Part shown: piece after piece, positions 38,356 to 46,815 of the stretch
Numbering within the stretch: position 1 is the stretch's first letter
Layout of the letters: every line of letters begins with the position of its first letter
Assembly (NCBI RefSeq): GCF_022340925.1
Contig: NZ_JAJDNA010000039.1
Coordinates: forward strand, 32,327 to 96,326
Reading direction: 5' to 3'
DNA from: Thiocapsa sp.
GTDB taxonomy: Bacteria; Pseudomonadota; Gammaproteobacteria; Chromatiales; Chromatiaceae
DNA length: 64,000 nt
The notes under the pieces: generated by a model
Database searches by the model: none
The model's input: the letters and a program-made list of their open reading frames with translations, nothing else
What the model was told of the DNA's origin: nothing
Program-made: the position numbers and the translations under genes

Positions 38356-39132
38356 ATGAGTACCGCAACCCATCTGCGCGGACATCCGGTCGGCGCGCTG
38401 CCCGTGTCCCATATTCCGCTGACGCGGCCCTTTGTCTGGCTCAGCAGGGGTTGGGATGACCTGCGCCACACGCCGCGCGCCAGCCTGGCCTACGGATTGA
38501 TGGTGTCGATCCTGGGTACAGTGATCCTTGGCTTTTGGCGCCACCCGTACCTCATCGCGGCGAGCATCTCCGGTTTCCTGCTGGTCGGTCCGCTTTTGAC
38601 GGCTGGCCTGTGCGAGTTGTCACGGCGCAGGCTGTCCGGTGAGCGCGGCGATTTCGACACCTCACTGTCGGTGCTCTCGCGCAATCGCGAGGCCTTGCTG
38701 CGGTTCTCGGGCGGCCTGCTGGCGATCAGCGCGGTCTGGTTCGCAGCCTCGACCATGATGCTTTATCTGGCCTTGGGTAGTGCAGGGCCGAGTGTCGGCG
38801 CGACGATCTGGGGTGGTGTGCTCGAGCAGGTGACCGCCGCACAGGCGGTGTCCTATCTGGTCGTCGGCGGCGTTCTGGCCTGCGTCGTCTTCGCGCGATC
38901 GGTTGTCTCGGTGCCGATGATCATCGACCGGGGCTCCGATGCGGCAACCGCTATCCGCACGAGCCTGCGCGTCACCTTGGCGGATCTGCCGGCGATGATC
39001 GTGTGGGCCGCGCTGATCGCCACGCTGGTCGGCGTCGGCTTCATGACGTTTCTCGTCGGGATGGTCGTCGTGTTTCCGATCCTCGGCCACGCGACCTGGC
39101 ATGCCTACCGCGATCTGGTGCGGCAGCCGTGA
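38356..39132 (+). CDS. DUF2189 family integral membrane protein
   Basis: Inner-membrane protein of 258 residues with about six hydrophobic helices. It contains the features of the DUF2189 family: WLSRGWDDLRHTPRASLAYG near residue 35, GPLLTAGLCELSRR near 90, and FPILGHATWHAYRDLV at the C-terminus. These proteins are common in proteobacteria and of unknown function, sometimes near cytochrome oxidase genes. GGGAGGAG ends 5 nt before the ATG at 38356, which fixes the start. It stands alone. Confidence 0.85.
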   Translation: MSTATHLRGHPVGALPVSHIPLTRPFVWLSRGWDDLRHTPRASLAYGLMVSILGTVILGFWRHPYLIAASISGFLLVGPLLTAGLCELSRRRLSGERGDFDTSLSVLSRNREALLRFSGGLLAISAVWFAASTMMLYLALGSAGPSVGATIWGGVLEQVTAAQAVSYLVVGGVLACVVFARSVVSVPMIIDRGSDAATAIRTSLRVTLADLPAMIVWAALIATLVGVGFMTFLVGMVVVFPILGHATWHAYRDLVRQP

Positions 39133-39444
39133 GCCAACCCCGGGTGTCTTCTGGAGGCGCCCCGTTTGACCATTGCTGCCGGCCGCGCGTGCAACCGCGC
39201 GGTCGGTTCTCCTAATGATGGTTCTTGACCTCTCGCCTACCGGGTGAGGCTGCTGAGTCGAGCACGCCACGGGCAGCCTCCGAGCGGTAACCGCTCGCTC
39301 CACCCCGTCCCGGTCCATCTTCCGGCTGGACCCGGCCGTCACGCCGCGGGTTGTCCGGACCGGACCTCGCCAACAAGCGGCCCGCATGAGGTGGACCCGT
39401 CGGGGCGTCTGGCTTAAATTGCCGCTTTGAGCGGCATAAATCCG
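39133..39444. other. Gap upstream of the mtn operon with three palindromes
   Basis: No gene is visible. It contains a terminator-like hairpin (39179-39206), a 17-nt palindrome with 8-bp arms (CGAGCGGT-a-ACCGCTCG, 39281-39297), and TGCCGCT-ttg-AGCGGCA (39420-39436). The last of these holds the TTG that would be an alternative mtnB start in its loop. I could not recognise a known SAM riboswitch class in this leader. Confidence 0.45.
39179..39206 (+). terminator. Hairpin after the DUF2189 gene
   Basis: CCGGCCGCGCG (39179-39189) pairs with CGCGCGGTCGG (39196-39206), an 11-pair stem with one G-U pair and a 6-nt loop, followed by TTCT. It lies 46 nt after the DUF2189 stop. The stem is strong and the U-tract short, so termination is plausible but not certain. 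Confidence 0.4.
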
Positions 39445-40065
39445 ATGGGCGACGACGAGGTCTTCAGAACACGCGCAGCCGAGCTGGTGGCCGTGGGACG
39501 CTTCTGCTTTTCCCGCGGCTGGTTGCCCGCGACCTCCGGAAACCTTTCGGCGCGGCTCGACGGGCGCCGGATTGCCATGACCGTGTCCGGCCGTCACAAG
39601 GGCGAGCTGGACGAGAGTGGGATCATGGTGCTCGACCTTGACGGTGGCACCCTCACCGATGGCTGTCGGCCGTCCGCAGAGAGCCTTCTGCATCTCATGC
39701 TCTATCGCCGCGACCCGGCAATCGGTGCGGTGCTGCACACCCACTCCGTCCCGGCCACGGTCCTCTCACGCCTGGCGGGGGATGCCCTCGTCCTATCCGA
39801 CTATGAGCTGCTCAAGGCGCTGCCCGGAATCGAGACACATGAGGCGATCCTGAGATTGCCCGTTCTCGACAACGACCAGGACATCCCGCGTCTTGCGCAG
39901 CGCGTCGAGCAGGCGCTGGAGCACGGGCCGGTTCTGCCGGCCTACTTGATTGCCGGCCACGGCCTCTACACCTGGGGCAGCAGCGTCGCCGACGCGCGTC
40001 GGCAGACCGAGGCGTTCGAGTTCCTGCTCGAGTGCGAAACCCTGACCAGGAGGATGACCCGATGA
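39445..40065 (+). CDS. mtnB: Methylthioribulose-1-phosphate dehydratase
   Basis: Class II aldolase-family zinc enzyme of the methionine salvage pathway. It contains the zinc ligands HTH in [12 protein letters not shown], a further His in [20 protein letters not shown] near the N-terminus, and the SGRHKGEL segment. The ATG at 39445 has GAGCGG 9 nt upstream. A TTG at 39427 in the same frame lies in the loop of a 7-bp hairpin and is less likely. The 3' end overlaps mtnD, and mtnC follows. Confidence 0.92.
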   Translation: MGDDEVFRTRAAELVAVGRFCFSRGWLPATSGNLSARLDGRRIAMTVSGRHKGELDESGIMVLDLDGGTLTDGCRPSAESLLHLMLYRRDPAIGAVLHTHSVPATVLSRLAGDALVLSDYELLKALPGIETHEAILRLPVLDNDQDIPRLAQRVEQALEHGPVLPAYLIAGHGLYTWGSSVADARRQTEAFEFLLECETLTRRMTR

Positions 40066-40601
40066 GCGAGCTGCGCGTCTATTCCGAAAACGGGCCGCCG
40101 TCCGAGTCTGTCTGCATAGAGCCCGCCGAGATCCGACGCGAGCTCGGTGAGATCGGCGTCAACTTCGAACGTTGGCGGGCCGATTCGGCCTTGTCCGCCG
40201 AGGCCACGTCCGATGAGGTGATCGCCGCCTATCGACGCGACATCGATCGCCTGATGAACGACTGTGGGTTCAGCTCCGTAGACGTCCTGCGCATGACGCC
40301 CGACCATCCCGACCGGGATGCCCTGCGCGCGAAATTCCTTGAGGAGCACACCCACGCCGAATTCGAGGTCCGTTTCTTCGTCGAGGGCAGTGGGCTGTTC
40401 TACTTGCATGCGCGGGAGCGGGTCTACGCGGTCATCTGTGAGCAGGGAGACCTCATCAGTGTTCCCCACGGCACGGCCCATTGGTTCGACATGGGACCGC
40501 GCCCGTCATTCACCGCGATCCGCCTCTTCACCAACCCGGAGGGCTGGGTGGCCAACTTCACCGGCAGCGACATCGCGTCACGTTTCCCACGCTACGAGTA
40601 G
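40062..40601 (+). CDS. mtnD: Acireductone dioxygenase
   Basis: Cupin-fold dioxygenase that converts acireductone to the methionine precursor keto acid (Fe form) or an off-pathway product (Ni form). The 179-residue protein has the metal site in [16 protein letters not shown] (two His and a Glu) and a later His in [18 protein letters not shown] lies about 9 nt before the ATG, which overlaps the mtnB stop. The metal, and so the reaction, cannot be told from sequence. Confidence 0.95.
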   Translation: MSELRVYSENGPPSESVCIEPAEIRRELGEIGVNFERWRADSALSAEATSDEVIAAYRRDIDRLMNDCGFSSVDVLRMTPDHPDRDALRAKFLEEHTHAEFEVRFFVEGSGLFYLHARERVYAVICEQGDLISVPHGTAHWFDMGPRPSFTAIRLFTNPEGWVANFTGSDIASRFPRYE

Positions 40602-40606
40602 CGCGA

Positions 40607-41290
40607 ATGGTCAGGGCGATCCTCACCGATGTCGAGGGGACGACCTCGAGCCTCTCCTTCGTCAAGGACGTCTTGTTTCCCTATGCGGCGCAACGGCTCC
40701 CCGCATTCGTCCGCGCGCGTCGCAATGACCCGGAGGTGTCGCGGCTGCTCGATGCGGCGCGCGACCATGCCGGCGGGACACCTCGAGAGGATGCCCTGAT
40801 CAGGGAGATGCTCGAGTGGATCGCGGCTGATCTCAAGATCACACCGCTCAAGGCGTTGCAGGGGCTGATCTGGGAGGAGGGGTACGCCCGAGGCGACTTC
40901 CGCGGCCATGTCTACGAGGACGCGGCCCGCCGCCTTCGCGAGTGGCACGACGCCGGCATGCGTCTCTATGTCTACTCCTCCGGCTCGGTGCATGCCCAGA
41001 AGCTGCTGCTCGGCCATACGGAGCACGGCGACCTGACGCCGCTCTTCTCCGGATTCTTCGACACCCGGATCGGGGGCAAACGCGACAGCGCCGCCTACCG
41101 CGCCATCGTCGCCGCTATCGGCATGCCCGCCCGCGACATCCTCTTCCTCTCCGACAGTCGCGAGGAGCTCGACGCCGCCCGGCAGGCCGGGATGTTGACC
41201 ACAGCGCTGCGCCGCGAAGCGGTCACCGGCCCCTGCGGCGATCACCCGGTTGCCGAGGATTTCGATGCTGTCCAACTGCGCCAGAGCTGA
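40607..41290 (+). CDS. mtnC: Acireductone synthase (enolase-phosphatase E1)
   Basis: HAD-superfamily enzyme that enolises and dephosphorylates diketo-methylthiopentyl-1-phosphate. The 227-residue protein has the nucleophile Asp8 and Glu10 in ILTDVEGTTSS, YVYSSGSVHAQKLL near residue 125, and the acidic third motif ILFLSDSREELDAA. It starts five bases after mtnD. The mtnB-mtnD-mtnC set covers the middle of methionine salvage; mtnA and the MTA phosphorylase are not in the window. Confidence 0.95.
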   Translation: MVRAILTDVEGTTSSLSFVKDVLFPYAAQRLPAFVRARRNDPEVSRLLDAARDHAGGTPREDALIREMLEWIAADLKITPLKALQGLIWEEGYARGDFRGHVYEDAARRLREWHDAGMRLYVYSSGSVHAQKLLLGHTEHGDLTPLFSGFFDTRIGGKRDSAAYRAIVAAIGMPARDILFLSDSREELDAARQAGMLTTALRREAVTGPCGDHPVAEDFDAVQLRQS

Positions 41291-41568
41291 CGTCCGTTGA
41301 TCGGCCCCGGATCCAGGCGTCGCGCGTCCGCCTGACGGCGTTCTGACCTTCCCAGACACCTGGCCCGGACGAGCCCCACGAAGGGCAGGGCGCGTCCGCG
41401 GTGCCGGGACTGGCCTCTGCTCTGCGGTTGTGCAAGGGCTCCCGCGTGGACCGACGGCCGTCCTCCGATCAGGGGCGGTGGTTCCTCAGGCGGTGCAGCG
41501 ATGGGGGGATGGTCCGAGAGAGGCAGCGGACCGGGGTCTGATGCGCGCCCCAGTGTGCTGGCATGGGG

Positions 41569-41655
41569 TGGTGCCGAGGAGAGGACTTGAACCTCCACGA
41601 GCTTTCGCCCACATGGACCTGAACCATGCGCGTCTACCAATTCCGCCACCTCGGC
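41569..41655 (-). tRNA. tRNA-Leu (anticodon CAG)
   Basis: The minus strand folds as a class II tRNA of 87 nt. The acceptor GCCGAGG pairs with CCTCGGC and the CCA end is encoded. The D region GCGGAATTGGTAGACGC is typical of leucine, the anticodon stem CATGG/CCATG holds the loop TTCAGGT (CAG anticodon), a long variable arm follows, and the T-loop is GGTTCAAGTCC. It is transcribed away from rnr. Confidence 0.97.
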
Positions 41656-41704
41656 GTGAGGTCGGATGCGGCCGGTCACACCGGTCATCCGTAGCGAGGC
41701 CGGA

Positions 41705-41733
41705 ATATTAGTGAGACAGTCAAAGGGTGTCAA
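41705..41733 (-). promoter_or_regulatory. Strong promoter for tRNA-Leu
   Basis: On the minus strand, a perfect TTGACA (+ strand 41728-41733) is 17 nt from TAATAT (41705-41710), with a GC-rich discriminator after it, about 50 nt upstream of the tRNA 5' end. It is the best sigma-70 promoter in the window. An 8-bp inverted repeat (CAAAGGGT, 41721-41728; ACCCTTTG, 41744-41751) flanks the -35 box and also lies in the rnr leader. Confidence 0.7.
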
Positions 41734-41770
41734 GGGTACACTAACCCTTTGCGAAACAGAACCAGCTCAC

Positions 41771-44113
41771 GTGACACGACGCCGAACCCCCACAGCCGCC
41801 AAGGATGCGGATCCGCATCGCCAGCGCGAGGCAAAAAAGTACGCGAACCCCATTCCGAGTCGGGAATTCATCCTCGAGACCCTCTCCAATCTCGGTGCAC
41901 CGCTCGGCGCGGACGCGCTTGCCGCCACACTCCACCTGACCGACGAGCAAGACCTCATCGCACTGGAGCGCCGCCTCGCCGCGATGGTGCGCGACGGTCA
42001 GCTGGTCCGTAATCGCAATCAGGCCTTCTGCCTGGTGAACAAGCGCGACCTCATTGCCGGCCGTGTGATCGGGCATGCCGATGGGTTCGGGTTCGTGCGC
42101 CCGGACGAGGGTGGTGACGACCTTTTTCTCTATCCCAAGGAGATGCGCGCGCTCTTCCACGGCGATCGCGTGGTGGTGCGGGTCGCCGGCCGCGATCGAC
42201 GGGGTCGGCTCGAAGGTGCGGTCGTCGAGATCCTGGAGCGGAAGACCCGGACCGTCGTCGGGCGCCTCTACAAGGAGAGCGGCGTCGGTTTCGTCATGCC
42301 GGACAACAAGCGGCTGAACCACGACATCATCATCCCGAGCGATCGGATGGCCGGGGCCGAGCAGGGCCAGATCGTGGTCGCCGAGATCACCGACCAGCCT
42401 ACCCAGCGAACCCAGCCGATCGGTCGGATTCTGGAGGTCTTGGGCGACCATATGGCGCCGGGGATGGAGACGGACATCGCGATCCGCGCCCACGACCTTC
42501 CGGTGGAGTGGCCGCCCGAGGTGGAGGCCGAGATCGCCCGACTCCGCAGCGAGGTCCCGGAAGCGGCGAAGGCGGGTCGCACGGATCTGCGCGCGCTCCC
42601 CTTGGTCACCATCGATGGGGCCGACGCCCGAGACTTCGACGACGCCGTCTATTGTGAGCGCAAGCCGAAAGGCTGGAAGCTCCTGGTCAGTATCGCCGAC
42701 GTCTCGGCTTATGTGTCGCCGGGCACGGCCTTGGATGCCGAGGCCTATGCGAGGGGGAACTCGGTCTATTTCCCCGACCGGGTCATCCCGATGCTGCCGG
42801 AGGTGCTGTCCAACGGCCTCTGCTCGATCAATCCGCGGGTCGACCGCCTGTGCATGACCGCCGAGCTGTATATCAATGCCGAGGGGAAGGTGACGCGCAC
42901 CCGCTTTTTCGAGGCCGTGATGCGCTCCCATGCCCGTCTTACCTACGATCAGGTGGCCGCCATGATCGTGGGCGAAGACGTGGAGCTCTGCGAGCGCCAC
43001 GCGGATCTGCTGCCTCATCTGCATGAGCTGCACGCACTCTATCGCACATTGCACCAAGCACGTGCAGAGCGCGGCGCCATCGACTTCGATACCGTCGAGA
43101 CCAAGTTCGAGTTCAACGACCAGGGACGTATCGCCGCGGTCGTCCCGCTGATCCGCAACGACGCTCACCGCATGATTGAGGAGTGCATGCTGGCCGCGAA
43201 TGTGGCAGCCGCGCGTCTGTTCGAGCGCAGGAAAGTCCCTGCGCTCTATCGCATCCATGATCTGCCGAGCCCGGAGAAATTGAGCGATCTGCGGGAGTTC
43301 CTGGGCCAGCTCGGACTCAGGCTTCCGGGCGGCGAGCGACCCACCGCGAAGGACTACGCGGCGCTGCTCGAGGTGGTCGAGGACCGCCCGGACCGCCATC
43401 TTATTCAGACCGTGTTGCTGCGCTCCATGCAGCAGGCGATGTACAGCTCGGACAACGCAGGCCATTTCGGCCTGGCCTACGAGGCGTACACCCACTTCAC
43501 CTCACCGATCCGGCGCTATCCGGACCTGGTCGTCCATCGCATCGTCAAGCACATGCTCGCCGGAGGGACGGCAGCGGACCTGGACCTCTCCAAGACGGAA
43601 CTGCAGCAGATCGGGGAGCACTGCTCTGGGACTGAACGGCGCGCCGACGAAGCAACCCGCGATGCGGAGGATTGGCTCAAGTGCGAGTTCATGCAGGACA
43701 AGCTCGGCGAGCAGTTCGACGGCACCATCACCAGCGTCAACTCGTTCGGCATCTTTGTCGAGCTCGACGAGGTGTATGTCGACGGACTGGTGCACATCAC
43801 GGCCTTGGATAACGACTTCTACCATTTCGACCCCATCGGTCATCGTCTCCACGGGGAGCGTACCGGTACCGTGTATCGCCTGGGTGATCGCCTCAGGGTC
43901 CAAGTGGCCGCCGTGAGCCTGGACGATCGTAAGATCGATTTCGTGTTGGCCGAGCCGAAGGGGTCGGCCGAGCGCAAGCCCAGGCCGAAGGCCAAGCAGA
44001 GGTCTGCCGGCCAGGCACCTGCTCAGGCGCAGCCGGCCGCCGAGCGCAGCAACAAGCCGCGCTCACGCAGCCGACGCAAGCGCAAGCCCGCGGGAGCGGG
44101 GCCGGCGTCGTGA
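41771..44113 (+). CDS. rnr: Ribonuclease R
   Basis: Processive 3'-5' exoribonuclease that degrades structured RNA, 780 residues. Domains in order: a Lys/Arg-rich start, a winged-helix-like region (about 25-90), two cold-shock domains (IGHADGFGFVRPDEGGDD, then YKESGVGFVMPDNKRLNHD), the RNB domain with acidic residues Asp288-Asp291 in GADARDFDDAVYCE, and an S1 domain (FDGTITSVNSFGIFVEL). A basic tail follows (KPRPKAKQR). The GTG at 41771 is the first plausible start; the frame is open further upstream into the tRNA promoter. Confidence 0.95.
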   Translation: MTRRRTPTAAKDADPHRQREAKKYANPIPSREFILETLSNLGAPLGADALAATLHLTDEQDLIALERRLAAMVRDGQLVRNRNQAFCLVNKRDLIAGRVIGHADGFGFVRPDEGGDDLFLYPKEMRALFHGDRVVVRVAGRDRRGRLEGAVVEILERKTRTVVGRLYKESGVGFVMPDNKRLNHDIIIPSDRMAGAEQGQIVVAEITDQPTQRTQPIGRILEVLGDHMAPGMETDIAIRAHDLPVEWPPEVEAEIARLRSEVPEAAKAGRTDLRALPLVTIDGADARDFDDAVYCERKPKGWKLLVSIADVSAYVSPGTALDAEAYARGNSVYFPDRVIPMLPEVLSNGLCSINPRVDRLCMTAELYINAEGKVTRTRFFEAVMRSHARLTYDQVAAMIVGEDVELCERHADLLPHLHELHALYRTLHQARAERGAIDFDTVETKFEFNDQGRIAAVVPLIRNDAHRMIEECMLAANVAAARLFERRKVPALYRIHDLPSPEKLSDLREFLGQLGLRLPGGERPTAKDYAALLEVVEDRPDRHLIQTVLLRSMQQAMYSSDNAGHFGLAYEAYTHFTSPIRRYPDLVVHRIVKHMLAGGTAADLDLSKTELQQIGEHCSGTERRADEATRDAEDWLKCEFMQDKLGEQFDGTITSVNSFGIFVELDEVYVDGLVHITALDNDFYHFDPIGHRLHGERTGTVYRLGDRLRVQVAAVSLDDRKIDFVLAEPKGSAERKPRPKAKQRSAGQAPAQAQPAAERSNKPRSRSRRKRKPAGAGPAS

Positions 44114-44201
44114 TTGACTCCGACGACGGAGCTGAATCCACAAATCGAAACCCCGAAGAGATGCTGATTCATCGCCATCCTGGCCATCATCAGCCGGTCG
44201 C

Positions 44202-45002
44202 ATGACGGGTTCGGCCCGCGGTGTCGAGAGTCGAGGCGGGGAGCCGCGGCGCGGCAAGGATCTGCACCCGGTTTGGGGCATCCACAGCGTGCGCGCGGCG
44301 CTGAAGTTCGGAAGCGAGGGGGTCGACGAGCTCTGGCTGGACCTCGGTCGCCGTGACCGGCGCCTCGTCGAGCTCGCGGATGTCGCGGGTGCTTCGGGTG
44401 TCAAGCTGCGTCAGGTTGAGCGCGGGGAGCTCGAACGCGTCACGGAAGGCGCCAATCATCAGGGCGCCTTGGCCTGGATCAGGGTCCCGGTCGCGCGTTC
44501 GGAGCAGGACCTCGTTGCACTCCTGGACCGGATCGAAGACCCGCCCTTCCTCCTCCTTCTCGACGCGGTGCAGGATCCCCACAACCTGGGGGCCTGTCTG
44601 CGCGCCGCCGAGGCGGCCGGCGTTCACGCCCTGATTGCACCGAAGGACAATGCGGTCGGGCTCACGCCCGTGGTCTGCAAGGTCGCGAGCGGCGCGGCGG
44701 AGACACTCCCCTATGTCCAGGTCACCAATCTCGCGCGAACGATGGATCGGCTCAAGGAGCAAGGTGTCTGGCTCACCGGTACCGCCGGCGACGCCGGGAC
44801 CGAGCTCTACGCAGCGGACCTCACCGGGCCGCTCGGTCTGGTCATGGGCAGCGAAGGCAGCGGGCTGCGGCGGCTGACCCGCGAGCGGTGCGACCGCCTG
44901 GTCCGTCTGCCCATGTGCGGCAGGGTGGAGAGCCTCAATGTCTCGGTGGCCGCGGGTATCTGTCTCTACGAGGCGCTGCGCCAACGCCGGTTTGGGGCCT
45001 GA
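44202..45002 (+). CDS. rlmB: 23S rRNA (guanosine-2'-O)-methyltransferase RlmB
   Basis: SPOUT methyltransferase that modifies G2251 in the 23S P-loop. The 266-residue protein has an N-terminal L30e-like RNA-binding domain (VWGIHSVRAALKFG) and a C-terminal trefoil-knot domain with LLDAVQDPHNLGACLRAAEA, LVMGSEGSGLRRL and LNVSVAAGICLYEALRQRR. It follows rnr by 88 nt; rnr-rlmB is the usual gammaproteobacterial order. The first 20 residues are Arg/Gly-rich and not conserved. Confidence 0.96.
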   Translation: MTGSARGVESRGGEPRRGKDLHPVWGIHSVRAALKFGSEGVDELWLDLGRRDRRLVELADVAGASGVKLRQVERGELERVTEGANHQGALAWIRVPVARSEQDLVALLDRIEDPPFLLLLDAVQDPHNLGACLRAAEAAGVHALIAPKDNAVGLTPVVCKVASGAAETLPYVQVTNLARTMDRLKEQGVWLTGTAGDAGTELYAADLTGPLGLVMGSEGSGLRRLTRERCDRLVRLPMCGRVESLNVSVAAGICLYEALRQRRFGA

Positions 45003-45098
45003 CCCGTCACCGCAGCCATGGAGACCGAATCCGGCGTCTTGAATCGAATCAGCAACCAGGCCGGAAGCAAAGCCAATTGTGTTGTGGTGACCTGATGA

Positions 45099-45118
45099 CT
45101 CACCGCACGATCGGTGAG
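45099..45118. terminator. Hairpin between convergent rlmB and trmO
   Basis: CTCACCG (45099-45105) and CGGTGAG (45112-45118) form a perfect 7-bp stem with a 6-nt loop in the 170-nt gap where the two genes converge. No U-tract is present on either side, so a role as a shared terminator is only suggested by position. Confidence 0.3.
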
Positions 45119-45172
45119 CGCAGCATGGCTTCAAGCGTTGGGAATCCATTGCACGCTTCGCCCATTTGCGGC

Positions 45173-45955
45173 TCAGCCGTGCCTTTCCGCCCGATTCCCC
45201 CGACCCCTGACGGTTTCCTCGGCGACGGGTTCGACGGAGACCACCCGCATGGCGTCCGCGTCCATCCTCCAGCGGATGTTTCGATCGTATAGCCTGATGC
45301 CGAACTCCCGTCGTTCCGGATAGCGATCCATGTAGCCCGGGCGCGGGTCCTGGGCCAGGACCTGCTCGATCAGCTCGCGCAATCGGCGCTCGCCGTGCGG
45401 ATCGGCTGCGGCGATCCCCTGCAAGGCCTGGTCGGAGAAGATGACCTGCCCCGCCCTGATCCCGGGCGTCGTGGCGAAGCCGCCTCGAGCAGCAGGGAGC
45501 GCGTCGGCATAGGGAACATAGGGCTTGATGTCCAGGACCGGGGTCCCGTCGAGCAGATCAATCCCCCGGACCCTGAGCGCCAGACCGCCTGGATCCCTGA
45601 CCAGCCCGAGCTGCTCGACCGCCGAGATCCCGATCGGGTTCGGCCGATAGGGGGCGCGGCTGGCAAAGACGCCGACGCTCTCGCGCCCCCCCAGCCGCGG
45701 CGGCCGGACCGTCGGGCTCCAGCCGGCCGTGAGGCAGTCGTCATGAAAGACGAACAGGATCCAGATATGGGAAAAGCCATCGAGGCCCTTGAAGGCCTCT
45801 TCCCGTGCATAGTCCGGAAGAAGCTCCACACGGGCCTCGGCAGCCGTGACCAAGCCGGGTTGACGGGGGATACCGAACTTGTCGGTATAGGGGGAACGCA
45901 CATAGCCGATGGGCGAGAAGGCCAGACGCATGGGCTCGCCTGTCTTGATCGTCAT
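45173..45955 (-). CDS. trmO: tRNA (N6-threonylcarbamoyladenosine37-N6)-methyltransferase
   Basis: SAM-dependent enzyme of the YaeB/TsaA family that methylates t6A37 in tRNA-Thr. The 260-residue protein begins (after eight residues) with MRLAFSPIGYVRSPYTDKFG and carries GLDGFSHIWILFVFH, RAPYRPNPIGIS and GTPVLDIKPYVPYAD, with the C-terminal RYPERREFGIRLYD. The first ATG at 45955 is chosen; ATG 45931 (MRLAFS) fits the family N-terminus equally well. It converges with rlmB. Confidence 0.93.
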   Translation of the reverse strand: MTIKTGEPMRLAFSPIGYVRSPYTDKFGIPRQPGLVTAAEARVELLPDYAREEAFKGLDGFSHIWILFVFHDDCLTAGWSPTVRPPRLGGRESVGVFASRAPYRPNPIGISAVEQLGLVRDPGGLALRVRGIDLLDGTPVLDIKPYVPYADALPAARGGFATTPGIRAGQVIFSDQALQGIAAADPHGERRLRELIEQVLAQDPRPGYMDRYPERREFGIRLYDRNIRWRMDADAMRVVSVEPVAEETVRGRGNRAERHG

Positions 45956-46130
45956 GAAGGCATTATCCTCTGCAACGCGGGCGGCGGTCAGCCTTCAGCC
46001 TGACCGGCCAGCCTTTCGTCGGGTGGCCGGCTGAACCCGCCTGTGCGACGACCGGCCGGACGTCCGGTCAGGGGACGAAGCCGCGGTGCCGTTTGCGCCG
46101 ATCGGTGAGCGGGTGCGATGGGAGGCCTGG

Positions 46131-46509
46131 ATGAGCGAGCAGGCAAGACCGGTCGGGCGCGGTGCGACCTTCAACCCGGACTGTCGCCATCCGGTCGTCA
46201 TCACCACCAAGTTTGCCTCCGTTCTTCGCGATCGGGACCTCCTGATCCCCATGGCGCGGCAGCGCCTGATCGCGGTGCAGGTCCCGGTCACGACGCTCGA
46301 TCCCGCCCTGGCGCGTTGTCTGGAGCCTCGGGCCGCCGCCCCCTGGCGTCGTCTGGGAGCCGTCCGTGCGCTCGCCCAGGCCGGCGTGCCCGTAGGCGTC
46401 CTGGTCTCGCCGCTGATTCCGGGGTTCACGGACGGGGACCTGGAACGGATCCTCGAGTGTGCCGCCGCGGCTTCCGGGGGATCAGCTCGACCTGTTTGAG
46501 GGATCCTGA
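46131..46509 (+). pseudogene. Decayed PA0069-family radical SAM gene (two internal deletions)
   Basis: The start (MSEQARPVGRGATFNPDCRH) resembles the N-terminus of PA0069/Rv2578c-type radical SAM proteins. The next residues (VVITTKFASVLRDRDLL, then TTLDPALARCLEPRAAAP and GVPVGVLVSPLIPG) match the middle of the family. The CxxxCxxC iron-sulfur core that should lie between is missing. After LERILECAAAA the frame fails, but one frame over it reads LPGDQLDLFEGS and stop, like the family C-terminus. GGAGG precedes the ATG. The remains encode about 125 of roughly 350 residues. Family recall only; not searched. Confidence 0.75.
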
Positions 46510-46815
46510 TTGGTGTCAGCATGACGGCATGTGCCGGAAAGGCGCTGGACGCTCACCAGGGTTGGACATCATTTTGTCACGCGGGCCAAACTCACTTATG
46601 CTTCTCCAGCCTTCGGCGGGTCGATGCACGGCCGCGTCCGAGGAAGCGCTGACAAGCCCGGCGCTTCCCACGGCATGTGTCGGTGCCGGAATGCTCGGTC
46701 GCCTGGGCGAGTGGTGATCAAGGCGCTGTGGAAGTGCGTTTTGGCGTTCGGCCGATCTTTGGACAGCGTCGCGTATCTAGCGGAACTGAGCAACGGGCTC
46801 GAGTGAATCAGAGGC
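46500..46815. other. Leader region of the outer-membrane protein gene
   Basis: A 316-nt gap (the first ten bases belong to the decayed radical SAM gene) with no further gene. Its main feature is a good sigma-70-like pair at 46574-46602. About 213 nt separate this promoter from the start codon, long enough for a regulated leader, but I saw no strong hairpin. Confidence 0.4.
46574..46602 (+). promoter_or_regulatory. Candidate promoter for the phenol_MetA-type gene
   Basis: TTGTCA (46574-46579) and TATGCT (46597-46602) are 17 nt apart on the + strand, both one or two bases from consensus. The next gene downstream is the outer-membrane protein at 46816. Confidence 0.45.

Noticed and set aside
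39133..39444. A SAM riboswitch before the methionine-salvage genes
   Set aside because: No class of SAM or SAH riboswitch core could be recognised by eye, only simple palindromes.
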